From a virus: a stretch of 21,443 bases of DNA. The notes below the pieces were generated by a model that searched no databases, had not been told where the DNA came from, and saw only the letters and a list, made by a program, of their open reading frames with translations. Of the stretch, positions 1 to 7,077 are shown in pieces (the first letter of the stretch is position 1; each line of letters starts with the position of its first letter). The DNA is taken from IMG/VR virus record IMGVR_UViG_3300045135_001534, positions 1-21,443 of that record; one strand, 5' to 3'. Made by a program: the position numbers and the translations under genes.

Positions 1-786
1 CTGGTAAACTGAAGATCCTTTTATTTGCTCAACATCTCCACTTTTTACCTCAACAACAGCAGTAAAAGCGTCAATATACAGTGAATTTGATGGAGATATA
101 GTATTTTCTTTTGGAAGAACTATTTTGGATTCTTCACCATACAGTAATTTAAATAAAATTTCAAAGGAATTAAGTGTACCCTTTGCCGAATAAAAATCTT
201 TTATCTTTGATAACACTAAATTGGGATCTATTCCCTCATAAAAAGAAATATTTTCAAATCCAGGAAGATATTTTTGTTTGAAATAAAACAAAAATTCTTT
301 GAGAAATAAATTTCCAATATTTTTTACAACTGTTCCACTAGAATGTCCAACAGATTCTGTAGAATTAAAAGTATAACTTATATTAGTAGTATATTTCCCT
401 AAAGAAGTTGCTCCACTAAAACCTCTATAGCAGTTTACAAATTCAGTATCAGTCTTATATTCATATCCAATAATCTCATCATCAATTTGAAGCAATCCAT
501 ACTTATCTGGCCATCCTTCTGTAGATTCGACCGTAATAGTTGAATCATAATTTTCTATATCTACAGATAGTATTGTAGAATCTACAATAGAAAATAATTT
601 TTCAACAGTCCTATACTTAAGGATATTTCTAATCAAATCAATATCAGATCCATATGCCTCTCTGGATCTAAAATATGTCTTTAAAAAATCTAAAAATAGC
701 GGATTCTCTTCCAGAATAAAATCTGGAATTAAATTAGAAATAAAGTCTTCGACTCTAACTTTTTGTTCCTCTAAATTTATATACAT
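1..786 (-). CDS. Virion structural protein, probable baseplate wedge component (3' end outside window)
   Basis: An open frame starts at the ATG at 786-784 and runs through the left window edge without a stop, giving 262 visible residues. The ATG lies 1 nt after the gp6 stop (TAG-G-ATG), so it is probably translated by coupling with gp6. The N-terminus is acidic and hydrophobic. Around residues 90-125 is a segment of the form YGLLQIDDEIIGY...CYRGFSG, a pattern I associate with structural proteins next to gp6 in T4-like cyanophages. Its position directly after gp25 and gp6 suggests a baseplate wedge role, in the place of T4 gp7. The family assignment is inference from position and style. That the frame is real and incomplete is seen directly. 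Confidence 0.7.
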   Translation of the reverse strand, partial: MYINLEEQKVRVEDFISNLIPDFILEENPLFLDFLKTYFRSREAYGSDIDLIRNILKYRTVEKLFSIVDSTILSVDIENYDSTITVESTEGWPDKYGLLQIDDEIIGYEYKTDTEFVNCYRGFSGATSLGKYTTNISYTFNSTESVGHSSGTVVKNIGNLFLKEFLFYFKQKYLPGFENISFYEGIDPNLVLSKIKDFYSAKGTLNSFEILFKLLYGEESKIVLPKENTISPSNSLYIDAFTAVVEVKSGDVEQIKGSSVYQ

Positions 787-787
787 C

Positions 788-2680
788 CTATTTTATTCTG
801 TAAAATCCTTGTTTGTTATACTGTGGTGTTGCTTTATAGGTTACTCCAGAAGCATCAGAACCAGATGAAATATCATCTCTAATCATAGTTACAGTTGAAT
901 TCTGAACTGCAATGTTTAAAAATAAATCACGCAATCCGAGAACATCATATGAAGAGGGCAGACATTCAATTTCTACAATACCAGTTGATAGATTTGTAGA
1001 AGTTATATTCAAACTATCTATAAACAATTCTCCAGTGCTGTAATTGACTGTTCCAACATTACTCTCAACTATTTCTGGCAAATTATTTTGACCAATTTTA
1101 AATAATAATAATGTTCCATTGACATTATCATTTACAACATCAGTCAAGTATAAAGTATCTGTATACTTATCAATCGTAAATCCAGTACTCCTAATATTAT
1201 ACGAAGAACCGACAGGATTGAATAAACTATTTCCATAGCATAATTCATAACTGAAATATGAATTAAATTGTGGAACAAGTTGTCTCATTAATACTATATT
1301 TGTCACGTTGGACATAACAGAAACATCAGTATTATCAACCATTGATGTGAAGTTTGAATACTTAAATCGTCCTCCAAATCTAGTCAAATCTTCATTTCTA
1401 GAGTATTTAGAAATATTGTTGAATATTTTTGTTTTTACATTATCTGGAGAATCTGAAAATCTAGAGTTATAATATGCATTAACATTAAGTTCAATATAAA
1501 GATATTTTAAATCTTCAATAACAACATCAATTCCAACAGGAGAATATTTTTTTAGTTCTTCCTTAATATAATTTTTATCAAATAAAGATAGGAAAGAAAA
1601 ATTATCTGGTTTAATAGAAACAAAAACCTTTCCATACTGAGGAGGATTTAATGTTTCTCCTCCATAGGCAACAGCAGATTCTGCCTTGGGAAATAATTTT
1701 GGTATCAATGTTTCATAATCAGCAGTAGTAACAGCTCTATTTTGTGTTGCAAGATATCTACTAGCATACTTTTTAATAGAATCTATAGACTCTATTTCAG
1801 ATCCACCTAAAGAAGGTTGATCTACGGTGGGAATTATTCCAGAAATAGGAATAATGCTTCCAGAATCATCAGTCAATCTCCCATTAAATACAAAATTCTG
1901 GATACCATTACCCTCAGATTCATTACAGACAATATATGATACTTCTACAACATTACCAGTTTCAAGTTTTTTACCAATAAATCCATCACCAAATATTAAT
2001 TCATATCTTTGATCACGGTATTCCTTAACAATAAAAATATTTTTATCTGAAGTTGCCCCAATAATATTGTCAACCAAATTAAATTTATTGTAAATTTGAG
2101 ATGATGCCGAATCTTTTACTTTTACTAAAATTGTAGTTGTATCAATATTGGAATTGTCAAGAATAAATCTTTGAGATTTTAATGAAGTATCAACTGTAAA
2201 ACTTTGTGTTACAAGATTACCTTCAAATATTTCAACTTCACTGAAAATAGCTTTCAAATTAGATACTGGTGCAGTTATATCTTCAGATATGGAAAATGTA
2301 TTGATAGAAGAATCGAGATTAGAAATTGCAACTATACCTTTAGATAAAGTTACAAAAGATGGAAGATTAGTATTATCAAAAGTTAAATTAAAACTTATCT
2401 TTGCTCTGGCAGATCTAGATGATCTTGGAACATATCCAACATTTTCTGCATGGGAAATTACATTCTCTCTTACACTAGCACTGTGTAGGAAAGATTCATT
2501 TGCCACCATATTGGTGTTATATGAATTGATATAAGTGTTATATGCCAATATATCAATAAGGATCGATAAGTTAGATCCCTCAAAATCATAATCTGTAAAA
2601 TTACTATTAGATTTTAGATAATCCTTAATGGATTGTTTAACTCCATCAAAATCTAAATTTAAGTACTGTGTTGGTGCCAT
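788..2680 (-). CDS. 6: Baseplate wedge protein gp6
   Basis: This 630-residue protein matches the T4-like gp6 family, which forms the inner ring of the baseplate wedge. The N-terminus has the typical form: residues 1-50 contain YLNLDFDGVKQSIKDYLKS followed by a YDFEGSNLSILIDILAYNT-type stretch. Residues 50-85 contain the conserved NESFLHSASVRENVISHAE-like segment. The middle (about residues 200-420) corresponds to the baseplate J/gp6 core, with the EYRDQRYELIFGDGFIGKK and TTADYETLIPKLFPKAES signatures. The length is close to T4 gp6 (about 660). The start lies 4 nt after the gp25 stop and the gene is followed 1 nt later by another structural gene, so this is a baseplate operon. No defect is visible. 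Confidence 0.95.
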   Translation of the reverse strand: MAPTQYLNLDFDGVKQSIKDYLKSNSNFTDYDFEGSNLSILIDILAYNTYINSYNTNMVANESFLHSASVRENVISHAENVGYVPRSSRSARAKISFNLTFDNTNLPSFVTLSKGIVAISNLDSSINTFSISEDITAPVSNLKAIFSEVEIFEGNLVTQSFTVDTSLKSQRFILDNSNIDTTTILVKVKDSASSQIYNKFNLVDNIIGATSDKNIFIVKEYRDQRYELIFGDGFIGKKLETGNVVEVSYIVCNESEGNGIQNFVFNGRLTDDSGSIIPISGIIPTVDQPSLGGSEIESIDSIKKYASRYLATQNRAVTTADYETLIPKLFPKAESAVAYGGETLNPPQYGKVFVSIKPDNFSFLSLFDKNYIKEELKKYSPVGIDVVIEDLKYLYIELNVNAYYNSRFSDSPDNVKTKIFNNISKYSRNEDLTRFGGRFKYSNFTSMVDNTDVSVMSNVTNIVLMRQLVPQFNSYFSYELCYGNSLFNPVGSSYNIRSTGFTIDKYTDTLYLTDVVNDNVNGTLLLFKIGQNNLPEIVESNVGTVNYSTGELFIDSLNITSTNLSTGIVEIECLPSSYDVLGLRDLFLNIAVQNSTVTMIRDDISSGSDASGVTYKATPQYNKQGFYRIK

Positions 2681-2684
2681 ATTA

Positions 2685-3083
2685 TTAAATTAATATTTGG
2701 ATTGATTGGGGGATATCAGAAATACCAATAATGTTATATGTTATTGTAATTTCCACACTATTACTTTCCTCAACAAGAGAAAAATTAACGGCATCAACTT
2801 TTACTCTAGGTTCATAGTTAGCAATTAATGTTTTTACATTACTAACATAACTATCAAACCCATAATCGGTATCTAAGGTTCCCAGTGAAAATAATATATC
2901 TTCACTAGTAGAACCTATATTAGAGTCAAAAAATCTATCACCCAATCTAGTTCTGACTAAATTGATGACAGATTTTTTTATTGCATCTTCATTTTTTAAT
3001 ACCAAAATATCTTTAGTCACAGGATGCTTTTTAAAGCTGAGACTAATATCTTTAAATGATCGTGATTGGTATTCTACTGCCAT
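2685..3083 (-). CDS. 25: Baseplate wedge protein gp25 (gp25/W lysozyme-like fold)
   Basis: A 132-residue protein of the T4 gp25 family, a small wedge protein that joins the inner tube side of the baseplate to gp6 and gp53. The sequence has the expected layout: an N-terminal FKDISLSFKKHPVTKDI segment, a central INLVRTRLGDRFFDSNIGS motif, which is diagnostic of the family, and a C-terminal beta-rich part ending in TYNIIGISDIPQSIQILI. T4 gp25 is also 132 residues. The start is preceded about 25 nt upstream by a late-promoter-like GATAAATA (minus strand). The gene is followed 4 nt later by gp6. Family proteins resemble lysozymes in fold but act structurally. Confidence 0.95.
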   Translation of the reverse strand: MAVEYQSRSFKDISLSFKKHPVTKDILVLKNEDAIKKSVINLVRTRLGDRFFDSNIGSTSEDILFSLGTLDTDYGFDSYVSNVKTLIANYEPRVKVDAVNFSLVEESNSVEITITYNIIGISDIPQSIQILI

Positions 3084-3107
3084 TCATGACAACAAACTTA
3101 CTAAATT

Positions 3108-3115
3108 TATTTATC
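3108..3115 (-). promoter_or_regulatory. Late-type promoter element GATAAATA upstream of gp25
   Basis: The minus strand reads GATAAATA 25 nt upstream of the gp25 ATG, in the short gap before it. NATAAATA-type elements are known as late promoters of T4-like cyanophages, recognised by the gp55-type sigma factor. Position and gene type both fit. Confidence 0.65.
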
Positions 3116-3123
3116 ACCAAAAT

Positions 3124-3837
3124 TTAATAATCACATAGTAGATGTTGATCATCAAGTTCCGATATATAAGATTCTGTTAATAAAATAGCCTTTGATGTCG
3201 ATTCTTTTGATCCATAATGATGATCATCACTATCACCATATCGTTCTAAATTAAAATCATTCTCTACCTGATAAACCTTTGTGGATACTTTAAAGTCTGG
3301 TTGTTTTGGTTCTTTAGGAGTCAGGGAGAGATCATAAACTCTCATTCTATTATTTGGATACAATGCATACTGTCCATTATCTAATTCGATAAGATTGAAT
3401 GACTTATGCTCCTCCGGAGTTTCTGCTGTAGAATAATCAACCACATCAGGATCATTGTGATAATTGTCTAGAGTGCAGACATATGACCCTTTAATCTGTC
3501 CAAAATCTCTTGTATATACCTCAAATGCCATTGAGGCAATAAACTGCTTATGAATGCTTACAACACCATAATCCATGCAATTCCAAAACTGCAAATTCTT
3601 TAAATCTAAATCGGGAGTAGGTGTTTCTGGTCGTGATACGAATGCAGAAATTGGTAATTTATCATACAATGCACCATACTCTGGTAAGAAAGTTTCAAAG
3701 TAAAATGCCCTTCCAGGAATTGACTTTGCAGAGACCCATACCCCCTCTACAAACTCACCATGTCCATCCTTAAAGTCTCTTAAATATTCTCTTCTGACCC
3801 AAACTTTTTCTGAAGGCAAATTTGTAATTAATGTCAT
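3124..3837 (-). CDS. Conserved-looking phage protein of unknown function beside gp25
   Basis: A 237-residue protein with no fold I can name. The N-terminal third (LPSEKVWVRREYLRDFKDGHGEFVEG) and the middle (residues 80-130, rich in aromatic residues, with FWNCMDYGVVSIHKQ) look like a compact globular domain. The C-terminal 60 residues are acidic, with a DSDDHHYGS stretch. Its ATG directly abuts the stop of the preceding 2OG-oxygenase-like gene (TAA then ATG), so the two are co-translated, and gp25 follows after a 40 nt gap holding a late promoter. Co-transcription with baseplate genes suggests a late protein, structural or virion-associated, but nothing in the sequence proves it. Confidence 0.8.
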   Translation of the reverse strand: MTLITNLPSEKVWVRREYLRDFKDGHGEFVEGVWVSAKSIPGRAFYFETFLPEYGALYDKLPISAFVSRPETPTPDLDLKNLQFWNCMDYGVVSIHKQFIASMAFEVYTRDFGQIKGSYVCTLDNYHNDPDVVDYSTAETPEEHKSFNLIELDNGQYALYPNNRMRVYDLSLTPKEPKQPDFKVSTKVYQVENDFNLERYGDSDDHHYGSKESTSKAILLTESYISELDDQHLLCDY

Positions 3838-4560
3838 TTATTTAAATCCAAAACCAACTAATGAATATCGATAATTATTTTTTAAGTATGTATTCTTTGT
3901 AATATACGGTGAATGAAGTTGATTGGCATCATAAAAAACAATACGGTTAAATTTAACAGGAGTAAAATAAACTGCATTTAATCCTTCAATATCTTTTGGA
4001 TTTACATTCCTCCAAGTCTTACCGGGGACATACTTATCATGAAGATGCATTTTATCTTTCAGTAATACCTCTCCTTCTTGATCTATAGTAGTCTTTCCAT
4101 TCCATGTATAAAACATAGTGCCACTTCTTCCTTCTTGTTCACACATCCAGTAATTTGAAACAAATGAAGTTCCAACATCATGATGTGGTTTCCAAGAATC
4201 ATTAGGACAATACATATCCGAATTAAAAATGTTAGAACACCACGCAACGTTACTCACTGGTGAAATATCACACATCAATCTTTCAAAGTGTCGAAATAGT
4301 TCACTATGAAACTTCTGCGACATTCCAGGACGATACATACCACCTCTTGCATTATTAGAAAATGCAGGAAACTTCTTTAGAAAGTTAATAAACTGATGTG
4401 GATATAATAAAAAGTCATCCATGTAATAGATGACTACTCCTCTCTTTTCAATCTTTTTTAATTTTGATTCAGGATTAATCTGACTTACTTTCTTATAATC
4501 ATCTAGATTGTAAAAAGAAAAGTCCGAAGAATCAGAATCGATTCTCCGAACTTCGTTCAT
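3838..4560 (-). CDS. 2OG-Fe(II) oxygenase-like protein (DUF6445-like)
   Basis: A 240-residue protein with the residue pattern of a 2-oxoglutarate/Fe(II) dioxygenase double-stranded beta-helix. H126 and D128 in PHHDVG form the HxD iron site, a GTMFYTW strand lies at 147-153, H216 in NQLHSPY is the distal iron ligand, and R231 in RYSLVGF is a candidate 2OG-binding arginine. An aromatic, proline-containing N-terminal region precedes the core. The length and motifs resemble the DUF6445 family of phage-encoded oxygenase-like proteins. Substrate is unknown. The neighbouring GT-A glycosyltransferase and baseplate genes suggest modification of a virion protein or glycan, which is inference. The start shares ATGA with the stop of the upstream 48-codon gene, so translation is coupled. 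Confidence 0.75.
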   Translation of the reverse strand: MNEVRRIDSDSSDFSFYNLDDYKKVSQINPESKLKKIEKRGVVIYYMDDFLLYPHQFINFLKKFPAFSNNARGGMYRPGMSQKFHSELFRHFERLMCDISPVSNVAWCSNIFNSDMYCPNDSWKPHHDVGTSFVSNYWMCEQEGRSGTMFYTWNGKTTIDQEGEVLLKDKMHLHDKYVPGKTWRNVNPKDIEGLNAVYFTPVKFNRIVFYDANQLHSPYITKNTYLKNNYRYSLVGFGFK

Positions 4561-4703
4561 CGTTTTCCTTGACCCCGATACATCTTTCGTGCTTTGTTTC
4601 GACTAGTAGATGCATACTTGGTATGCTTTCCATTACCTTGGCGAGTTTTCTTTGGTGTTGGTTCAATTTGAATGTCACCTTTCTTCAGTGCCCGCATTGC
4701 CAT
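4557..4703 (-). CDS. Small very basic protein, 48 residues
   Basis: This short frame begins MAMRALKKGDIQIEP and ends in a strongly basic tail rich in Lys, Arg, Gly and Ser (KYASTSRNKARKMYRGQGKR). It sits exactly between two well-supported genes. Its ATG follows the TAA of the 50-residue gene by 2 nt, and its TGA overlaps the ATG of the oxygenase-like gene (ATGA). Such tight coupling argues that it is real. The charge suggests nucleic-acid or ribosome binding, but the function is unknown. Confidence 0.7.
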   Translation of the reverse strand: MAMRALKKGDIQIEPTPKKTRQGNGKHTKYASTSRNKARKMYRGQGKR

Positions 4704-4705
4704 AG

Positions 4706-4858
4706 TTAGTCTTCCTCAATCAGTGTTTGAATGTCACCAGGATCTGGTGTCCCAGTATTATAGTACGAATCCGCAAATTCTTCAAGTGTATCGAGAAATT
4801 CCGATTCCGAGTTTCCCGAGTAGACCGGATCTCCCGATACAAGAATCGTATACTTCAT
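4706..4858 (-). CDS. Small acidic protein, 50 residues
   Basis: The frame begins MKYTILVSGDPVYSGNSE and ends DIQTLIEED. A beta-hairpin-like N-terminus is followed by an acidic helix (SEFLDTLEEFADSYYN). The ATG overlaps the stop of the GT-A gene by one base (TGATG), and the next gene starts 2 nt after its stop, so it is part of a translationally coupled operon. No family recognised. Confidence 0.72.
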   Translation of the reverse strand: MKYTILVSGDPVYSGNSESEFLDTLEEFADSYYNTGTPDPGDIQTLIEED

Positions 4859-5622
4859 CAGATAACACGAGTTTTTTCATGCCCCACACGACACTGTGGA
4901 TCACACCAAATCTCAAAACCAGCCTCAATGGCATCCAGACAGAATGATACGTCCTCTCCACACATGTCCTGAACCTCTCCAGACTCAAAGATTTGCATCT
5001 TAGGAGCAAACCATGGATACTTCATCTGTTCGTGCTCAAAGACCCCATTCTTGATGAGTGTCCATCCGAATCCAGTGTAATCAACCGTAAATGGTTTCTT
5101 ACGTTTCGTCATGGTTTCACCAGTCTCATGATTCATCACACCACCATTGTTACGGAAGTCGTCTTCCTCCAACCAATGTGCAACACTGGTAGTACGACCA
5201 TCTTCGGTCATATACCATCCACATGCAATATCCTTGTCGAGTGCTGCGATACGATACAATTTGTTTGTGTTGAAAATAATGTCACTATCAATCCATAACT
5301 GATAGTCATAATTTAATTTACCATCCCAAGGAATCTGATCTGGTCCACGTAGTACATTTGCTCCAAGACACTTGCAACGTGCAAAGTTTACCATGGAACT
5401 ATAGTCCTGTGAAATCTGAATCTGTGTACCGTTCTGTACTAGATCAAAACACAACTGTACAAAGTTCTTCAGATAAACATACGAAACACCCCTTCCAGGT
5501 AGACAGAACACAATCGTCTTGCCCTTTAGGACTTCCCTTCCTTGTGCTACTAGTTCTTCCTCACTGGGTCCATTTTCACTAGGTTTTGGCGTAGCTGCCT
5601 TTACTGTAAATCCTTTAGCCAT
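4858..5622 (-). CDS. GT-A family glycosyltransferase-like protein
   Basis: A 254-residue protein resembling GT2-type glycosyltransferases. After a low-complexity N-terminus, the TIVFCLPGRGVSY strand at about 36-48 matches the nucleotide-binding start of the fold. A DSD triad (residues 112-114, in LWIDSDIIF) is the metal-binding DxD-type motif. GEDVSFCLDAIEAGF (222-236) matches the acceptor-side ED motif, and H248 in the VGHEK terminus is at the usual place of the metal-ligand His. It probably transfers a sugar to a virion or host glycan, but donor and acceptor cannot be read. It heads the operon with two short genes and the oxygenase-like gene. A good ribosome binding site (AAAGGAG) and a late-like ACTAAATA lie upstream. 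Confidence 0.82.
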   Translation of the reverse strand: MAKGFTVKAATPKPSENGPSEEELVAQGREVLKGKTIVFCLPGRGVSYVYLKNFVQLCFDLVQNGTQIQISQDYSSMVNFARCKCLGANVLRGPDQIPWDGKLNYDYQLWIDSDIIFNTNKLYRIAALDKDIACGWYMTEDGRTTSVAHWLEEDDFRNNGGVMNHETGETMTKRKKPFTVDYTGFGWTLIKNGVFEHEQMKYPWFAPKMQIFESGEVQDMCGEDVSFCLDAIEAGFEIWCDPQCRVGHEKTRVI

Positions 5623-5644
5623 TGTTTAAAGTTCAACTCCTTTG

Positions 5645-5652
5645 TATTTAGT
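5645..5652 (-). promoter_or_regulatory. Late-like element ACTAAATA with ribosome binding site, upstream of glycosyltransferase gene
   Basis: The minus strand reads ACTAAATA followed by CAAAGGAG, 23-30 nt before the GT-A start. ACTAAATA differs by one base from the NATAAATA late motif and recurs at 10063-10070, also followed closely by an AAGGA/AAGGAG stretch. It lies across the stop of the 66-residue gene. Confidence 0.45.
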
Positions 5653-5848
5653 ATGATGCATCAGAAAGATTTTCCTTGCGAATGGTTTCGATATCATGAC
5701 TTGAAAAATTAATGATACCCTCTTTCATTTTATCTTCTAATTGCTCTACTGTCAAGCAATTATATACGCATTCTTTTGTCTTTTTGTCGTAGACATGAAA
5801 TATACGATCCATGCGATTTGTTTTGAATAACGACGACATATTTACCAT
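5648..5848 (-). CDS. Small protein of unknown function, 66 residues
   Basis: The protein begins MVNMSSLFKTNRMDRIFHVYDKK and contains an acidic EQLEDKMKEG helix, with two Cys in the middle. The stretch IFHVYDKKTKECVYNCLTVEQLEDKM reads like a small beta-beta-alpha fold typical of short phage proteins. Two ATGs are possible (5848 and 5839). The first has AAGG about 11 nt upstream and was chosen. It is the last minus-strand gene before the divergent plus-strand unit at 5954. Function unknown. Confidence 0.7.
   Translation of the reverse strand: MVNMSSLFKTNRMDRIFHVYDKKTKECVYNCLTVEQLEDKMKEGIINFSSHDIETIRKENLSDASY
5727..5755 (-). promoter_or_regulatory. Possible intragenic sigma70-type promoter (TTGACA-17-TAAAAT)
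   Basis: Inside the 66-codon gene the minus strand has TTGACA at 5755-5750 and TAAAAT at 5732-5727 with exactly 17 nt between them. It would fire toward the glycosyltransferase operon with a leader of about 100 nt. Because the bases also encode LTVEQLEDKM, a chance match cannot be excluded. Confidence 0.35.
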
Positions 5849-5890
5849 TCAACTTTATACCTTAAAATTTTACTTCGGAATTTTTTTTAA

Positions 5891-5908
5891 GTCAACAGTT
5901 GACAACTC
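5891..5908. repeat. Overlapping palindromes over the -35 of the plus-strand promoter
   Basis: GTCAA-CAG-TTGAC (5891-5903) and AGTTG-A-CAACT (5898-5908) are perfect inverted repeats that share bases and cover the TTGACA -35 hexamer. The position would suit an operator for a repressor. Confidence 0.5.
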
Positions 5909-5927
5909 CCCTTTTTCCCTGTAGAAT
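5899..5927 (+). promoter_or_regulatory. Near-consensus sigma70 promoter (TTGACA-17-TAGAAT), plus strand
   Basis: TTGACA at 5899-5904 and TAGAAT at 5922-5927 are separated by exactly 17 nt. Transcription would begin near 5934, giving a leader of about 20 nt before the ATG at 5954. It is the only strong plus-strand promoter I found with a gene directly behind it. A host-type promoter suggests early expression. Confidence 0.75.
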
Positions 5928-5953
5928 AACTCTGCTAAGGTTCAGATCATTCT

Positions 5954-6130
5954 ATGAATACATCTAAAACAACTCAACAACCACCTTGTCAATATGAAGA
6001 TGTTATGTTATACTATCAGGAGAAAGCAAACATGACTTCTGAATCAACTATTTGTGGATATCCTTATGGGAAAAAATTTTTATATTCAAGAGATATTGAG
6101 AGGTCGATTTCAAGATCTTATAGCTTATAA
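5954..6130 (+). CDS. Isolated plus-strand small protein, 58 residues
   Basis: This is the only gene I can support on the plus strand. It begins MNTSKTTQQPPCQYEDVMLY and ends in RSISRSYSL. It holds two Cys, many Tyr and Ser, and a YYQEKANMTSES segment. A near-consensus sigma70 promoter lies just upstream, an AAGG ribosome-binding-like site sits about 13 nt before the ATG, and a GC-rich hairpin follows at 6153-6174, so promoter, gene and terminator form a complete cassette. Host-type promoter and small size fit an early takeover or regulatory protein, but there is no recognisable fold. The alternative is that the transcript matters more than the peptide. Confidence 0.65.
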   Translation: MNTSKTTQQPPCQYEDVMLYYQEKANMTSESTICGYPYGKKFLYSRDIERSISRSYSL

Positions 6131-6152
6131 GGGACCCATTAATTTATAATAA

Positions 6153-6174
6153 GGGGGGCAAATAACTGCCCCCC
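6153..6174. terminator. Hairpin terminator between convergent genes
   Basis: GGGGGGCA (6153-6160) and TGCCCCCC (6167-6174) form a perfect 8-bp stem with a 6-nt loop. It sits between the plus-strand 58-codon gene and the end of the minus-strand genes, so it can end transcription from both sides. The U-rich side is weak in both directions. Confidence 0.65.
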
Positions 6175-6188
6175 GTTGTTAATAACTC

Positions 6189-6314
6189 TCAGAGAGTACT
6201 GTTATCAAACCAGACAATCTCTCCACTGAGGATCTTATCAATTGCCTCCAACATTTCGTTACCAGTGTTGCAGAAGGTGTGCAGATAAGAAGAATAGAAA
6301 TTGATTTCAGACAT
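6189..6314 (-). CDS. Small protein, 41 residues (tentative)
   Basis: The frame reads MSEINFYSSYLHTFCNTGNE, then MLEAIDKILSGEIVWFDNSTL, with a plausible amphipathic helix. It is preferred over a 66-codon frame in the same place (6179-6379), whose product has less natural composition. No good ribosome binding site is visible. A short frame directly upstream (MTLNSPTFQTNYHSLNV) runs into it in another phase and could be its lost N-terminus, so a frameshift is possible. Confidence 0.45.
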   Translation of the reverse strand: MSEINFYSSYLHTFCNTGNEMLEAIDKILSGEIVWFDNSTL

Positions 6315-6375
6315 TGAGTGAGTGATAGTTTGTTTGAAATGTGGGTGAGTTTAGAGTCATCACCAGGACTGAGAA

Positions 6376-6726
6376 TCATGCCAGAATCATACCATCAATG
6401 AAAGAAATGGTTTGCATCTGTTTGGTCTGAGAATCGAAGAACTTGATGAACCACTCAAATTGCTTCTGAAAGATATACTCACGTTGTGTGCCGCAAGTGT
6501 AACCAAACTCAGAAAGAATGGCATTCAGACGGGATTTAGTGGTATTGGATTGCCAACCACCATCAAACAGTTTCACAGAGTCATCACCAACCTCGGCAAT
6601 CTTGTTGCCATGGAGACGTACAACAGAAACACCGGATTCGGAATCAAAGTGAACAGAAGTGTTGGAATTCTTCCAATCTTTGTTATCTTTGATCGCAGCG
6701 ATCATTTGGGATTCGATCTTACGCAT
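6376..6726 (-). CDS. Hypothetical phage protein, 116 residues
   Basis: The chosen start is the ATG at 6726 (MRKIESQMIAAIKDNKDWKN). A longer frame reaching to 6972 reads through promoter module 1 and the 52-residue gene and is rejected. The protein looks like a compact alpha/beta domain with a SNTSVHFDSESGVSVVRLHG beta-hairpin, LFDGGWQSNTTKSRLNAILS, and an aromatic EWFIKFFD stretch near the end. I believe such proteins recur among cyanophage small genes, but no function can be named. It is expressed from its own copy of the composite promoter module, with an unusually long leader of about 57 nt. Confidence 0.8.
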   Translation of the reverse strand: MRKIESQMIAAIKDNKDWKNSNTSVHFDSESGVSVVRLHGNKIAEVGDDSVKLFDGGWQSNTTKSRLNAILSEFGYTCGTQREYIFQKQFEWFIKFFDSQTKQMQTISFIDGMILA

Positions 6727-6783
6727 GAGAGGTCCTGAGAGAAGGTTTAGAGTGTGTCGGGGTGCTCTCCCCTCCACTTCTAT

Positions 6784-6824
6784 AGAATACACGATCAGAG
6801 GGGTTCTGGGGGGTTTGGTGGACA
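6784..6824 (-). promoter_or_regulatory. Composite promoter module, copy 1 (divergent)
   Basis: The minus strand has TGTCCAC at 6824-6818 and TATTCT at 6789-6784 with 28 nt between. The upstream box is weak and overlaps the end of the 52-residue gene. This copy lacks the AAGAGTCAAAG tail and has a longer leader than the others. Confidence 0.55.
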
Positions 6825-6826
6825 GT

Positions 6827-6985
6827 TCAGAAATCGTCCTCATCTCCCAGGATGTACCCTTCCACCCATCCCGCTGTGTATCCGTCGTCTTTGGTAAAGA
6901 GTCGGATCTTAAGCAGTTTGGCAACAGCGAAGGGCAACCCGATGGCAAGGGCACCAGGAATGAGAATGGCAAGCAGTTCGTTCAT
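6827..6985 (-). CDS. Small single-pass membrane protein, 52 residues
   Basis: It starts at ATG 6985 (MNELLAILIPGALAIGLPFAV). A hydrophobic helix covers about residues 4-25, followed by a basic KLLKIRLFTK stretch and an acidic tail (GYILGDEDDF). An inner-membrane location with a cytoplasmic C-terminus is predicted from the positive-inside rule. The upstream extension in the same frame encodes the promoter module and is rejected. Its stop lies inside the upstream part of the next promoter module. Confidence 0.75.
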   Translation of the reverse strand: MNELLAILIPGALAIGLPFAVAKLLKIRLFTKDDGYTAGWVEGYILGDEDDF

Positions 6986-7008
6986 GGGTCGTTTCCTTTG
7001 ACTCTTAT

Positions 7009-7066
7009 AGTATTGCACACCCTGATCGGGTTCTGGGGGGTTTGGTGGCCACCTTATGGACCGTCC
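7009..7066 (-). promoter_or_regulatory. Composite promoter module, copy 2
   Basis: The minus strand has TGGCCAC at 7051-7045 (within the palindrome GGTGGCCACC), a divergent upstream box near 7066-7058, and AATACT at 7014-7009, followed by ATAAGAGTCAAAGGAAACG before the ATG at 6985. The gap is 30 nt. AAAGGAAA serves as ribosome binding site. Confidence 0.65.
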
Positions 7067-7077
7067 CCCAGTTTGTA

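Noticed and set aside
6179-6379. 66-codon minus-strand frame
   Set aside because: Overlaps the more natural 41-codon frame, and its product has unusual composition. Its ATGA overlap with the upstream gene is suggestive but not enough.
6727-6972. N-terminal extension of the 116-residue protein to 6972
   Set aside because: The extension runs through promoter copy 1 and the 52-residue membrane-protein gene, in a different frame.
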